Part shown: positions 16,220 to 25,576 of the stretch, in pieces
Layout: every line of letters starts with the position of its first letter
Position numbering within the stretch: the stretch's first letter is position 1
Assembly: GCA_900546515.1 (NCBI GenBank)
Contig: URDG01000003.1
Location: 1 to 64,000 of the forward strand
Origin: an uncultured Eubacteriales bacterium
GTDB lineage: Bacteria; Bacillota; Clostridia; Oscillospirales; Oscillospiraceae
Length of the DNA stretch: 64,000 nucleotides
Direction: 5' to 3'
Position numbers and translations under genes: made by a program
Notes under the pieces: model-generated
Told to the model about the DNA's origin: nothing
What the model saw: only the letters and a program-made list of their open reading frames with translations
Databases searched by the model: none

Positions 16220-17302
16220 ATGGATAAAAATAAAGAATACGATCCGGGTGTCACGCCCAAGAAGCAGATACTCAGCGCACAGATAGACCTGAGCAAGTTT
16301 GAAAAAGCGACGGACGACGAGAAGCGCCAGCAGGACGTCATGAGCGAAAGCACCACATTCTTCAGAGACGGCATGCGCAAGCTCATGAAAAATCCGCTCG
16401 CGGTCATGAGCATCATCATCCTCGTCTGCATCCTCATCACGATCATTGTGGCTCCGCTCGTCGTGCCTTACGGCTATGAGGAGATGCTCTCCATCAACGG
16501 CAAGCGCGACAAGGGCGCAAAAAACCTCGCCCCGTTTACGTACAGCGAGGCGGAGCAGAAGTACATAGAAAACGGCGGTGAGCGCTTCCCGCACATCTTC
16601 GGCACGGACGAGCAATGCCGCGACTACTTTATCCGCGTAGTGTACGGCACGCGCGTTTCCCTGTTTGTCGGTATATTTGCCAGCATCATCGTCCTTATAA
16701 TCGGATTGCTGTACGGCAGCATCTCGGGCTATGTAGGCGGGCGGACAGACCTTATAATGATGCGAATAGTCGATATAATATACTCCCTGCCTGATATGCT
16801 GATAGTTATCCTGCTGTCGGTCGTGCTCGACCAGAGGTTGAAACTGACAAGCGGTATTCTGGCCAAGCTCGGCACGAACATGATCTCGATTTTCATCGTG
16901 TTCGGCCTGCTGTACTGGGTCGGCATGGCGCGCCTTGTCCGCGGGCAGATACTCTCCATCAAGGAGAATGAGTATATCCTCGCCGCGCGCTCCATCGGCG
17001 CAAAGCCCAGCCGCATCATCCGCAAGCATATCCTGCCCAACTGCCTTTCCGTTATCATTATTTCGACCGCGCTGCAGGTGCCGTCCGCCATATTCACAGA
17101 GAGCTACCTGAGCTTCGTCGGTCTGGGCGTCCGCGCGCCCATGCCGTCTCTCGGCTCGCTTGCCAATGCCGCGCGCGTTGGCCTGCAGAGCTATCCGTAC
17201 AAGCTTATATTCCCGGCGCTGACGATCTGCCTTATCGTGCTGAGCCTCAACCTGCTCGGCGACGGTCTGCGCGATGCCTTCGACCCGAAGCTTAAGAGGT
17301 GA
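16220..17302 (+). CDS. oppC: oligopeptide ABC transporter permease OppC
   Basis: A 360-residue permease, somewhat longer than typical OppC because of a polar N-terminus of about 55 residues and an insertion after the first helix (about 85-125) that includes H-I-F-G-T-D-E-Q-C-R-D. The EAA loop EYILAARSIGAKPSRIIRKH near residue 250-270 and the SFVGLGVRAPMPSLG motif near 300 are conserved. ATG 16220 is chosen for GAGGAGGGCGG just upstream; the frame opens at 16202, overlapping oppB. The stop lies 5 bp before the oppD ATG. Confidence 0.93.
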   Translation: MDKNKEYDPGVTPKKQILSAQIDLSKFEKATDDEKRQQDVMSESTTFFRDGMRKLMKNPLAVMSIIILVCILITIIVAPLVVPYGYEEMLSINGKRDKGAKNLAPFTYSEAEQKYIENGGERFPHIFGTDEQCRDYFIRVVYGTRVSLFVGIFASIIVLIIGLLYGSISGYVGGRTDLIMMRIVDIIYSLPDMLIVILLSVVLDQRLKLTSGILAKLGTNMISIFIVFGLLYWVGMARLVRGQILSIKENEYILAARSIGAKPSRIIRKHILPNCLSVIIISTALQVPSAIFTESYLSFVGLGVRAPMPSLGSLANAARVGLQSYPYKLIFPALTICLIVLSLNLLGDGLRDAFDPKLKR

Positions 17303-17307
17303 TAGAT

Positions 17308-18309
17308 ATGAGTGAACATTTACTGAGCGTGCAGAATCTGCACACCTCCTTCTTCACCGATTCCGGTGAGGTACATGCAGTCAACGGTGTTTCCTTCAAT
17401 CTCGATCCGGGCGAGGTGCTCGGCATAGTCGGCGAGTCCGGCTCCGGCAAGAGCGTGACGGCCTACTCCATCATGCAGATACTTGCGGACACCGGCAAAA
17501 TCACGCAGGGCAGTATCTTCTACAAGGGTGAGGACATCACAAAGTGGAGCGCCCATCAGATGAGTTCCTTCCGCGGCAAATGCTGCTCGATCGTATTTCA
17601 GGATCCTATGACCAGCCTCAACCCGGTCTTTACGATCGGAAACCAGCTGCGCGAGGCGATAGAGCTCCACACGGACAAGAAGGGCAAGGCCGCAAAGGCC
17701 CGCGCCATTGAAATGCTCGAGCTTGTCGGCATCAACGAACCCGAAAAGCGTGTAAAGCAGTATCCGTTCGAGCTGTCCGGCGGTATGCGCCAGCGCGTTA
17801 TGATCGCAATGGCGCTTGCATGTGAGCCCGATATACTCATTGCCGACGAACCGACGACTGCGCTGGACGTCACTATTCAGGCGCAGATACTCGAGCTTAT
17901 CGCTGACTTGCAGAAGAAAATGGGCATGGCCGTCATTCTCGTGACCCATGACCTGGGCGTAATTGCCGACATGTGCGACAACATCATCGTCATGTACGGC
18001 GGCCATATCTGCGAGCGCGGCACTGCCGACGAGATATTCTATAACTCCAGGCATGAATATACAAAGGGGCTCCTGCGCTCGATCCCGAACGTAAACAACA
18101 TGAAGCAGAAGCTCATCCCCATAGCGGGCACGCCGATAAATATCCTCAATCTCCCGAAGGGCTGCGCCTTCTGCGCGCGCTGCGATGAGGCGATGAAGAT
18201 ATGCCTCGAGCAGCAGCCGGAGGAGCTCCATATAAACGAAAATCACTATGCATCCTGCTGGATGAACGTCAAAAAACAGCTTGAAGCGGAAGGAGGGGCA
18301 CAGAAATGA
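17308..18309 (+). CDS. oppD: oligopeptide ABC transporter ATPase OppD
   Basis: A 333-residue ABC ATPase. Walker A is GESGSGKS (about residue 38), the signature is LSGGMRQR (about 155), Walker B is [12 protein letters not shown], and the switch His is in LVTHDLG. The C-terminal oligopeptide/dipeptide domain carries the cysteine cluster C-A-F-C-A-R-C near 285-291 found in OppD/OppF proteins, several of which bind an Fe-S cluster at related positions. ATG 17308 with AGAGGTGA upstream is preferred to GTG 17299. The stop overlaps the oppF ATG (ATGA). Confidence 0.93.
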   Translation: MSEHLLSVQNLHTSFFTDSGEVHAVNGVSFNLDPGEVLGIVGESGSGKSVTAYSIMQILADTGKITQGSIFYKGEDITKWSAHQMSSFRGKCCSIVFQDPMTSLNPVFTIGNQLREAIELHTDKKGKAAKARAIEMLELVGINEPEKRVKQYPFELSGGMRQRVMIAMALACEPDILIADEPTTALDVTIQAQILELIADLQKKMGMAVILVTHDLGVIADMCDNIIVMYGGHICERGTADEIFYNSRHEYTKGLLRSIPNVNNMKQKLIPIAGTPINILNLPKGCAFCARCDEAMKICLEQQPEELHINENHYASCWMNVKKQLEAEGGAQK

Positions 18310-19343
18310 GCGAAGAACTGCTGAAAGTTGAACATCTCAAACAGTATTTCCCCATAAACGTCGGCTTCGGCAAGGTCAAGCCGCTCAAGGCTGTCGACGA
18401 TGTCTCCTTCACTATCGGCAAGGGCGAGACGCTTGGCCTCGTCGGCGAGTCCGGCTGCGGCAAGACGACCGTCGGCCGCACACTCCTGCAGCTGTACAAT
18501 CCCACCGGCGGGCGCATCACCTTTGACGGCGACGTGCTCTTCGACAGCGGGGAGAAGTACGGCCCGGACGGAAAGCTCATCGTTGACGCGAACGGCAAGC
18601 CGGTTCTCGGAAAAAAGGTCCACGCCAACATGCTGCCCTACCGCAAGAAGATGCAGATGGTCTTTCAGGACCCCTATTCCTCGCTCGACCCGCGTATGAC
18701 CGTCGAGGACATAATCGGCGAGCCGCTGGATGTGCACAAGCTGTACTCCAACCGCAAGGAGCGCCGCGAGAAGATACTAAGCCTGATGGAGACAGTCGGC
18801 CTTAATTCCGAGCACGCCACGCGCTATGCGCACGAATTTTCCGGCGGCCAGCGCCAGCGTATCGGCATCGCAAGGGCGCTTGCGGTCGACCCGAAGTTCA
18901 TCGTCTGCGACGAGCCCGTATCTGCGCTGGATGTGTCGATTCAGGCGCAGGTCATCAACATGTTTGAAGAGCTTCAGGAAAAGCTTGGCGTCGCGTATCT
19001 GTTCATCGCGCATGACCTGCTGGTCGTTCACCATATCTCCAAGCGCATTGCCGTCATGTATCTGGGCCGCCTTGTCGAGATCGCCGATGCAGACGAGCTG
19101 AACGACAACCCCATGCACCCGTATACGCAGTCCCTGCTGTCGGCTGTGCCGGTGCCGGACCCCAAGATCGCGCGCGAGCGCCAGCGCATCGTGCTCACCG
19201 GAGATGTGCCGAGTCCGCTGAACATGCCGACGGGCTGCCCGTTCCGCACACGCTGCCGCTATGCGACAGAGCACTGCGCACAGGAGCACCCCACGCTGAC
19301 CGACCGCGGGAACGGTCACTTTGTCGCCTGCTTGAACAAATAA
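18306..19343 (+). CDS. oppF: oligopeptide ABC transporter ATPase OppF
   Basis: A 345-residue ABC ATPase. Walker A is GESGCGKTT, the signature is FSGGQRQR, Walker B is [12 protein letters not shown], and the C-terminal domain contains [15 protein letters not shown] roughly 25-residue insertion between Walker A and the Q-loop ([19 protein letters not shown]) is longer than in most OppF proteins. GGAGGGG precedes ATG 18306, which overlaps the end of oppD. Pairs with OppD to power peptide import through OppB and OppC. Confidence 0.92.
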   Translation: MSEELLKVEHLKQYFPINVGFGKVKPLKAVDDVSFTIGKGETLGLVGESGCGKTTVGRTLLQLYNPTGGRITFDGDVLFDSGEKYGPDGKLIVDANGKPVLGKKVHANMLPYRKKMQMVFQDPYSSLDPRMTVEDIIGEPLDVHKLYSNRKERREKILSLMETVGLNSEHATRYAHEFSGGQRQRIGIARALAVDPKFIVCDEPVSALDVSIQAQVINMFEELQEKLGVAYLFIAHDLLVVHHISKRIAVMYLGRLVEIADADELNDNPMHPYTQSLLSAVPVPDPKIARERQRIVLTGDVPSPLNMPTGCPFRTRCRYATEHCAQEHPTLTDRGNGHFVACLNK

Positions 19344-19470
19344 AATTTGCAGCAGCGCCTGATATTGCTGCACTTTGCCGATTGAAATGCGGCGAATAAT
19401 ATGGTACCCTACCGAAAAACAGAAACGTGACAATTTTATGCAGCTAAATCTCTTTCAGCCTGGTCCGACT

Positions 19471-19521
19471 GTGAGCTCACATGCAGCAGGGCCCTGCTGC
19501 ACACTTTATGAAATAAAGTGT
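19471..19521 (+). repeat. three consecutive palindromes in the oppF-oppA gap
   Basis: GTGAGCTCAC (19471-19480), an 18-bp perfect palindrome of GCAGCAGGG with its complement (19483-19500), and an ACACTTTA/TAAAGTGT hairpin (19501-19508 and 19514-19521) stand almost end to end. There is no clear T-run, so transcript stabilisation, processing or protein binding is as likely as termination. The 251-bp gap 19344-19594 holds no convincing gene. The AGGAGG site for the binding protein lies just before 19595. Confidence 0.6.
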
Positions 19522-19594
19522 GACAAGGCGCTGACTGCGGGAGAGAGCGCAGGAGAAAGGGCGGGAGGTTTAAAATAAATTAGGAGGAAAAACA

Positions 19595-21364
19595 ATGAAA
19601 AAAGCTTTAGCACTGCTTCTTGCCCTCGTCATGGTCTTTGCACTGTGCGCATGCGGCAGCAGCACCACTGCTCCCGCAGCCACCGAAGCTCCCGCAGCCG
19701 ATGCAGCAGAGCCCGCAGCCGACGAAGTCCCCGATGCAGCGTCCCTCGTAAGCGATGCGTTCATCGATCCTCTGAATGACTGGGATCAGTACAATCAGCT
19801 GATCGCAGACATCAAGTCTGAGACCGATTTTACAAAGCGTACCGAGATGATGCATCAGGCTGAGGACATACTCATGTCCAACTACTGCATCCTGCCGTTC
19901 TACTTCTACAACGACATTTACATGCTCAAGGACTATGTAAAGGGTATGTACTCCAATGTCTTTGGCACCAAGTTCTTCCAGAACGTGACCATGGACAACG
20001 GCTCCACCACTCTGCGTCTCAACCTCGCGTCCGAGCCTGCATACCTCGACCCCGCACTCAACAGCTCCGTTGACGGCGCCTGCCTCGCAGCAGCCTCCTT
20101 CTCCGGCCTGTACACCTACAATGAAGAAGGCCAGCCCGAACCCGCATGCGCGACCGGCTATGAAGTCTCAGAGGACGGCCTCAACTTCACCGTGACCCTC
20201 CGCGAGGGCCTCAAGTGGAGCGACGGCAGCGATCTGACCGCAAAGGACTTCGAGTACTCCTGGAAGCGCGCAGCAGCTACCGCTACCGCAGCTGACTACG
20301 GTTACATGTTCGCAGGCTTCGAGGGCTACCCCGATGATCTGGCTGTCACCGCAGTTGACGATACCACTCTTACCTTTACCCTTACCGCTCCGTGCGCATA
20401 CATGGAAGACCTGATGGCATTCCCCACTTTCTACCCTGTCAAGCAGGAGGCCGTTGAGGCCGCTGCCGATTGGCAGACCTCTCCCGGCGCATGGTGCCAG
20501 GATGCTGGCTTTGTCAGCAATGGCCCCTTCGTCTGCACCGCATGGGATCACGACGTCTCCATGACCTATGAGAAGAACCCGTACTGGTACGGCGCTGATG
20601 ACGTCGCACTTGAGAAGCTCGAGTTCATGCTCTCCGCAGATGACACCGCTATCTTCGCCGCATACAATTCCGGCGACGTCGACATGATCGACACCGTCCC
20701 CAACGATGAGATCCAGTCCGTCATTGACAGCTCTGAGTTCTACATTGTTGACAACCTCGGCACCTACTACGCAGCCTTCAACTGCAAGAGCGAGCTGTTC
20801 GCAGACAAGACTCCCGAGCAGGCAGCCTGCATGCGCAAGGCGTTCAACATCCTTGTTGACCGTGACTACATCGTCGAGAACGTCGGCCAGACCGGCCAGC
20901 TCCCCGCAAACGCATTCATACCTTACGGCATGGCTGACGGCAACGGCGGCGTCTTCAAGACCGACGTCACCGAGCAGGGCTACTTTGATCCGTATGCCAT
21001 CAACAACGATTACGATGCCACCGTTGAGGAAGCACGCAATCTGCTGAAGGCAGCCGGCTACAAGTTCGGCGAAGACGGCAAGCTCTCTCCCGAGACCCCG
21101 ATCAACGTTGAGTACCTGACCAACAACGGCACCGGTCACGTTGCAGTTGCAGAGTCCATGCAGCAGGACTTCGCCGTTCTCGGCATCCAGATGACCATTC
21201 AGTCTGTTGACTGGAACGTCTTCCTCGAAGAGCGCAAGGCCGGCAACTTCGACTTCGCACGCGAAGGCTGGCTCGCAGACTTCAACGATCCTATCAACAT
21301 GCTCGAGATGTGGATCACCGATTCCGGCAACAACGACTGCCAGTTCGGCCGCGTTGACAAGTAA
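19595..21364 (+). CDS. oppA: oligopeptide-binding lipoprotein, apparently circularly permuted
   Basis: A 589-residue SBP_bac_5 protein with a lipoprotein signal (lipidated Cys20) and an Ala/Pro/Glu linker to about residue 47. The order of the mature domain is unusual. Residues about 62-132 (DWDQYNQLIADIK, MHQAEDIL, LPFYFYND, YVKGMYSN) correspond to the normal C-terminal end of OppA-type proteins. Residues from about 136 (LRLNLASEPAYLDPALNSS) are the normal mature N-terminus. The protein stops at about 589, right after WLADFNDPINMLEMW and DSGNND, which is where the moved segment would usually continue. Little sequence appears to be lost. This looks like a circular permutation, in which domain I would be completed from the other end; mis-assembly is the alternative. 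It should bind peptides for OppBCDF. Codon bias suggests high expression. Confidence 0.85.
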   Translation: MKKALALLLALVMVFALCACGSSTTAPAATEAPAADAAEPAADEVPDAASLVSDAFIDPLNDWDQYNQLIADIKSETDFTKRTEMMHQAEDILMSNYCILPFYFYNDIYMLKDYVKGMYSNVFGTKFFQNVTMDNGSTTLRLNLASEPAYLDPALNSSVDGACLAAASFSGLYTYNEEGQPEPACATGYEVSEDGLNFTVTLREGLKWSDGSDLTAKDFEYSWKRAAATATAADYGYMFAGFEGYPDDLAVTAVDDTTLTFTLTAPCAYMEDLMAFPTFYPVKQEAVEAAADWQTSPGAWCQDAGFVSNGPFVCTAWDHDVSMTYEKNPYWYGADDVALEKLEFMLSADDTAIFAAYNSGDVDMIDTVPNDEIQSVIDSSEFYIVDNLGTYYAAFNCKSELFADKTPEQAACMRKAFNILVDRDYIVENVGQTGQLPANAFIPYGMADGNGGVFKTDVTEQGYFDPYAINNDYDATVEEARNLLKAAGYKFGEDGKLSPETPINVEYLTNNGTGHVAVAESMQQDFAVLGIQMTIQSVDWNVFLEERKAGNFDFAREGWLADFNDPINMLEMWITDSGNNDCQFGRVDK

Positions 21365-21386
21365 TAAGCAAAGCTGAAAAGTATAA

Positions 21387-21428
21387 TAACGGGTATCCGG
21401 GTGAAACCGGATATCCGTTATTTTTTTG
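21387..21428 (+). terminator. intrinsic terminator of the opp operon
   Basis: A 14-bp stem (21387-21400 with 21407-21420, one G-T pair), loop GTGAAA, followed by a run of seven or more T. Confidence 0.92.
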
Positions 21429-21442
21429 CCCGTCTCCGCATA

Positions 21443-21471
21443 TTGAACGGCGGGGCCGTGCGTGATATAAT
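21443..21471 (+). promoter_or_regulatory. promoter for the GNAT gene
   Basis: TTGAAC at 21443-21448, 17-bp spacer, TATAAT at 21466-21471. About 50 nt of leader before ATG 21530. Confidence 0.7.
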
Positions 21472-21529
21472 CCGTTTTATGTTTTTCAATTCATCCCGGC
21501 CGTCCGGGATATAAAGCGGAGGTATCAAA

Positions 21530-22012
21530 ATGCTGAAATACAGAAGAATATGTGCGGCTGATGATGAAACGATAGCGGGGATCATAAGAACAAACCTGGA
21601 AAATCTGCATCTGAACATTCCGGGCACGGCATATTTTGACCCGGAGCTTGACCGCCTGAGCGCGTATTATAATGCCGAGCCGGAGCGGCGCGCATATTTT
21701 GTTGCTCTGGATGAGCAGGACCGGGTGGTGGGCGGCGCCGGAGCGGCCGAATTTGCGGGTATTCCTGACTGCGCGGAAATTCAGAAGCTGTATCTTGACG
21801 ATTCCGCAAAAGGTAAAGGCTACGGCAGAGAGCTCATGGGCATCGCGGAAAATTGGGCGAGGGAAGCCGGATATAAGAAGCTTTATCTCGAAACACACAG
21901 CAATCTCAAGGCCGCAATGGGCCTGTATGAAAAACTGGGCTTCCGGCAGATCGAAAGACCGGCGTCCGTTCTACATGGTACAATGGATCACTTCTATCTC
22001 AAGGAGCTGTGA
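21530..22012 (+). CDS. GNAT-family N-acetyltransferase
   Basis: A 160-residue GNAT enzyme. The acetyl-CoA loop is in KLYLDDSAKGKGYGRELM (near residues 86-103, pattern K-G-K-G-Y-G). The following strand KLYLETHSNLKAA and the YEKLGF motif near residue 135-140 are characteristic. It resembles PhnO/YjaB-type small acetyltransferases, but the acceptor cannot be inferred. It starts 102 bp downstream of the opp terminator under its own promoter, with GGAGG about 8 nt upstream. The threonine-aldolase-like gene follows after 58 bp. Confidence 0.85.
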   Translation: MLKYRRICAADDETIAGIIRTNLENLHLNIPGTAYFDPELDRLSAYYNAEPERRAYFVALDEQDRVVGGAGAAEFAGIPDCAEIQKLYLDDSAKGKGYGRELMGIAENWAREAGYKKLYLETHSNLKAAMGLYEKLGFRQIERPASVLHGTMDHFYLKEL

Positions 22013-22070
22013 CCGGCAGTCCGGCATATAAAACAGGAAACAAATTTTTGATCCGCAGGGAGGCATCGGA

Positions 22071-23102
22071 ATGATAAGATTCAACAACGACTATAACCGC
22101 GGCGCTCTCGGCTCCATATTAAAGGAGCTGGCCGCAACAAACACTGAGAGCTACGCAGGCTACGGCGAGGACGAATGGTGCGTCAGAGCCGAGGCGGTCA
22201 TAAAAAAGCTCATTTCAAGAGACGATGCGCTGATAAAATTCATCCCCGGCGCAACGCAGGCAAATGTAGTTGCGATCTCATCGGCGCTGTCCCCGGTACA
22301 GAGCGTTATTGCCGCCGATACCGGGCATATCAACTGCCATGAGACGGCTTCCATCGAAAACACCGGACACAAGATAATCGCGCTTCCGAATACGGACGGC
22401 AAGATAAGCGCACAGCAGGTCGAAGAATGTGCCGCGGAGTATTACGGCAGCGGCGCGCCTGAATACCTGACCGAGCCGAAGCTGGTCTACCTGTCGTTCC
22501 CGACGGAAAAGGGAACGCTGTATTCAAAGCAGGAGCTTGGCGAAATCAGCGCCGTCTGCAAAAAATACGGCATGTATCTTTTCGTGGACGGGGCGCGGAT
22601 GGGCTACGGCCTCGGCTCAGAGAAGAACGATCTGACGCTGAGCGACTTTGCAGAGCTGACCGACATGTTCTATATCGGCGGGACAAAGTGCGGCGCGCTG
22701 TTCGGCGAGGCGCTGATAATCACGGAGCCATCGCTCAGATACCGCTTCAAGGCGCATATGAAGCAGAAGGGCGCGGTGCTGGCAAAGGGCTGGCTGATGG
22801 GGCTGCAATTTGCCGTCATGCTCGAAAGCGGAGAATATTTTGAGAAAACAAAGCGCGCCGATGAGCTTGCCATGGAAATAAAAAAAGCTTTTGAGGCAAA
22901 GGGAATACCCCTCTGGGTCGAAAGCTTTACAAATCAGCAGTTTGTCATACTGTCTGAACGCCAGAAGAATATACTGGCGCAAAACTATTATTTTGAAGAG
23001 GAAGGCATAACGGAGCAGGGCACAGTCGTGCGCTTCTGCACGAGCTGGGCGACAAGTCAGGCTGAAGCCGACGCCCTGATCGCCGGTATAGCGGCGCTTT
23101 GA
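22071..23102 (+). CDS. low-specificity threonine aldolase / beta-eliminating lyase family
   Basis: A 343-residue PLP enzyme of fold type I. Features are Gly60-Ala-Thr-Gln (FIPGATQAN, phosphate-binding turn), His90 in NCHETASIE stacking on the cofactor, Asp173 in FVDGARMGYG, and the Schiff-base Lys206 in IGGTKCGALF. It should cleave L-threonine or allo-threonine to glycine and acetaldehyde, or act on related beta-hydroxy amino acids. GGGAGG lies just upstream of ATG 22071. It ends 25 bp before the convergent CDF transporter gene, with no strong terminator visible in the short gap. Confidence 0.9.
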   Translation: MIRFNNDYNRGALGSILKELAATNTESYAGYGEDEWCVRAEAVIKKLISRDDALIKFIPGATQANVVAISSALSPVQSVIAADTGHINCHETASIENTGHKIIALPNTDGKISAQQVEECAAEYYGSGAPEYLTEPKLVYLSFPTEKGTLYSKQELGEISAVCKKYGMYLFVDGARMGYGLGSEKNDLTLSDFAELTDMFYIGGTKCGALFGEALIITEPSLRYRFKAHMKQKGAVLAKGWLMGLQFAVMLESGEYFEKTKRADELAMEIKKAFEAKGIPLWVESFTNQQFVILSERQKNILAQNYYFEEEGITEQGTVVRFCTSWATSQAEADALIAGIAAL

Positions 23103-23127
23103 CGGCGGCCCTGCCGGACGGATATGC

Positions 23128-24297
23128 TCAAGCGTATGCCCTGTCGATGGTGACGACCGCGTAGTGCTCTGCCCATGTGCTGTGGACAAGCTCACGTACT
23201 TTCGCGGCGACCTGCTCGTCGGTCATATCAAAGCCGGGCGGCACGAGGACGTCGAAGATAAGGTTGGTGTGCGTCGTCCCCGGAACCATGCGGAAGTCAT
23301 GTATGCTTATATCAGGGGAAATATGCGTCTGCAAAAGCTCGGTAACGGCGCGGCGGTGCTTTGAGACCTCGGTGTTTTCGGCGTCTATCGGGTCCATGTG
23401 GATAGTTGCGACGCAGCCGAGCTGCGACTTGAGCTCACGTTCGGCGCGGTCTATGGCGTCGTGCAGCTCAAAAATATCGCCGCGGCCGTCGACCTCCGCA
23501 TGCAGGGAGACCACGAGCCGCCCGGGGCCGTAGTCGTGTACTATCAGGTCGTGCATGCCGCGTATCTCGGGGTACGCCATCACGATGCCGCGTATCTTTT
23601 CCACGAGCTCCTCGTCCGGCGCCTTGCCCAGCAGCGGCGAGATCGTGTCCTTTGCCGCGCCGTAGCCGGCTATCAGTATCAGTACGGCGACAACAAGGCC
23701 GGCCCAGCCGTCTATGTTGACGCTGAACATATAGCTCATGGCCATTGACAGCAGCACGACAAGCGTCGACACCGAGTCGGAGAGTGAGTCCACCGCCGCA
23801 GCCTCCATCGCGGCCGAGCCGATCTTCTTCGCGGCGGCGCGGTTATAAAGGCACATGTATATCTTCACAAGTATGGAGGCGAACAGTATCACCGCCGGCA
23901 GCAGTCCGGCCTCGACAGGGGAGGGCGAGATGATCTTCTCCACAGAGGTTCTGCCGAGCTCGAAGCCCATCACGATTATCATTGCGGAGAGCATCAGACC
24001 CGCGAGATATTCCATCCGGCCATGACCGAACGGATGCTCCGGGTCGGGCTTTTTGCCGGCAAGAACGAAGCCGAGCAGGGTTATCACGGAGGAACCGGCG
24101 TCGGAAAGGTTGTTGAAGGCGTCTGCCATAATGGCCACGGAGCCGGACAGAACTCCGGCAAAGTATTTTCCCGCGAAGAGCAGGATGTTGAGAAATATAC
24201 CGTAGACGCTGCACAGAGTGCCGTATGCACGGCGTACTCCGGCGCTGCGCACGTTTTCGCTGTCGCGGATGAACAGCCGGGTAAGAAGCTTGAACAT
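23128..24297 (-). CDS. cation diffusion facilitator (CDF) metal transporter
   Basis: A 389-residue CDF protein. Hydrophobic segments lie in the first 215 residues. The family metal-site motifs are in helix 2 (A-D-A-F-N-N-L-S-D, about 57-65) and helix 5 (A-V-D-S-L-S-D, near residue 167), with HPFGHGRMEYLAG between helices. A cytoplasmic ferredoxin-like domain with Asp/His residues (MHDLIVHDYGPG, VSLHAEVDGRGD) follows. A C-terminal extension of about 90 residues partly repeats this cytoplasmic pattern. Likely exports Zn, Mn or Fe in exchange for protons. Transcribed convergently with the aldolase-like gene. The 151-bp gap to the next reverse gene contains no further gene. Confidence 0.92.
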   Translation of the reverse strand: MFKLLTRLFIRDSENVRSAGVRRAYGTLCSVYGIFLNILLFAGKYFAGVLSGSVAIMADAFNNLSDAGSSVITLLGFVLAGKKPDPEHPFGHGRMEYLAGLMLSAMIIVMGFELGRTSVEKIISPSPVEAGLLPAVILFASILVKIYMCLYNRAAAKKIGSAAMEAAAVDSLSDSVSTLVVLLSMAMSYMFSVNIDGWAGLVVAVLILIAGYGAAKDTISPLLGKAPDEELVEKIRGIVMAYPEIRGMHDLIVHDYGPGRLVVSLHAEVDGRGDIFELHDAIDRAERELKSQLGCVATIHMDPIDAENTEVSKHRRAVTELLQTHISPDISIHDFRMVPGTTHTNLIFDVLVPPGFDMTDEQVAAKVRELVHSTWAEHYAVVTIDRAYA

Positions 24298-24448
24298 AAT
24301 GGCCTCCTTAAAATACCGGGCTGCACCGCATGAGCGCTTTGACAGCCGTCGGCGGGCGGGGAGCCGAAGCGTCCCCGCTGCCTGTGGCAGCTGCCCACAA
24401 TATTTGCTTATATACGGCGGTACCGCGCGGCGCGGAACTGCCAGTGTT

Positions 24449-25441
24449 TTATTTTCTGCGTTCTTCGATAAAGGCGAGATCGCTCACGCCGAAATATTTC
24501 TCGGCAAATTCTACACGGCTGACGCGGAATTCCTTTCCGCGCAGATAGTTGAGTATCCCGGCGTCGGTCGGAAATGAGAATATGAGCCGGTAGGAGTACA
24601 GCGCCTGCCCTTTTTCGCCGAAGCCGCGGTTGAAGCGTTCGCTGCCGTATTTCCCGTCGCCCAGAAGCGGCCAGCCCGCATGCGACATCTGCGCGCGGAT
24701 CTGATGCGTGCGCCCGGTGAGCAGATGGCATTCGACCAGCGACAGCTTACCCTCCGAGCAGAGCGTGCGGTACTCTGTGACCGCGGTCTTGGCGCCGGGC
24801 TCCGGCTTTGAGCGGATGTAGACCTGATTTTTCGCCGCGTCCTTGAAAAGATAGTTTTCAAGCCGGCCGTCCGCCGGCCGCGGCCGGCCGTTGACGGCGC
24901 AGAGATAGTATTTTTCAATCTCGCGGCCGCGGATCTTGTCGTTGAGAATGCGCAGCGCCTCGGCGTTCTTTGCGGCGATGACGATGCCGCCCGTGTTGCG
25001 GTCGATACGGTTGCAGAGTGCCGGTGCAAAGGAATTTTCCTCGCGCGGCTTCCATTCGCCTTTCTGCGCCATATAGGCTTGAATATTGGCGATAAGGGTG
25101 TTATAATCCCATACGCCCGCACTGTGGCATAGTACGCCCGGCTTCTTGTCGGCAAGGATGATGTTCTCATCCTCATATACTATGTCGAGCTTCGGCGTGC
25201 CGACCTTGAGGTACGAATTTTCCTCGCGCGGCTTTTCAAAAAACTCGTCGTTTATATATAGCTGCAATACATCACCGACGCTGAGGCGGCTGTCGCGCTT
25301 TGCCCCCTTGCCGTTGACCTTTATGCGCTTGAGACGGATATATTTTTGCAGCAGCGATTCCGGCAGCAGAGGCACGGCCTTGCTTACGAACCTGTCAAGC
25401 CGCTGTCCGGCGTCATTTTGTTTTACGGTCAGTTCCTTCAT
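24449..25441 (-). CDS. RluA-family pseudouridine synthase
   Basis: A 330-residue protein. An N-terminal S4-like RNA-binding domain covers about residues 1-65 (LDRFVSKAVPLL, then RIKVNGKGAKRDSRLSVGD). The RluA catalytic domain follows with NRIDRNTGGIVIAAK, whose Asp (about residue 141) is the nucleophile of the family, and LLTGRTHQIRAQMSHAGWPLLGD. It modifies uridines in 23S rRNA or tRNA; the precise site cannot be told. The start is placed at ATG 25441 where the domain begins; the frame is open to 25489. Divergent from the DUF177 gene. Confidence 0.92.
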   Translation of the reverse strand: MKELTVKQNDAGQRLDRFVSKAVPLLPESLLQKYIRLKRIKVNGKGAKRDSRLSVGDVLQLYINDEFFEKPREENSYLKVGTPKLDIVYEDENIILADKKPGVLCHSAGVWDYNTLIANIQAYMAQKGEWKPREENSFAPALCNRIDRNTGGIVIAAKNAEALRILNDKIRGREIEKYYLCAVNGRPRPADGRLENYLFKDAAKNQVYIRSKPEPGAKTAVTEYRTLCSEGKLSLVECHLLTGRTHQIRAQMSHAGWPLLGDGKYGSERFNRGFGEKGQALYSYRLIFSFPTDAGILNYLRGKEFRVSRVEFAEKYFGVSDLAFIEERRK

Positions 25442-25516
25442 AGCGGTAAAACCTGTTTTCCATTGATAAAACCTGAAATTTAAGATCATTTTAGATTATA
25501 CTATATAAAATTTCTG

Positions 25517-25545
25517 TTGACAAGCCTTGACAAACAAACTATAAT
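25517..25545 (+). promoter_or_regulatory. consensus promoter for the DUF177-rpmF transcript
   Basis: TTGACA at 25517-25522, 17-bp spacer, TATAAT at 25540-25545. A second copy of TTGACA occurs at 25527-25532 inside the spacer. The leader to ATG 25577 is about 25 nt. Confidence 0.85.
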
Positions 25546-25576
25546 ATTAAGGCTGATGCCAGCGGAGGAGTTCACT

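Noticed and set aside
19375..19578. 67-codon frame in the oppF-oppA gap
   Set aside because: Made of the palindromic repeats; no ribosome site or family resemblance.
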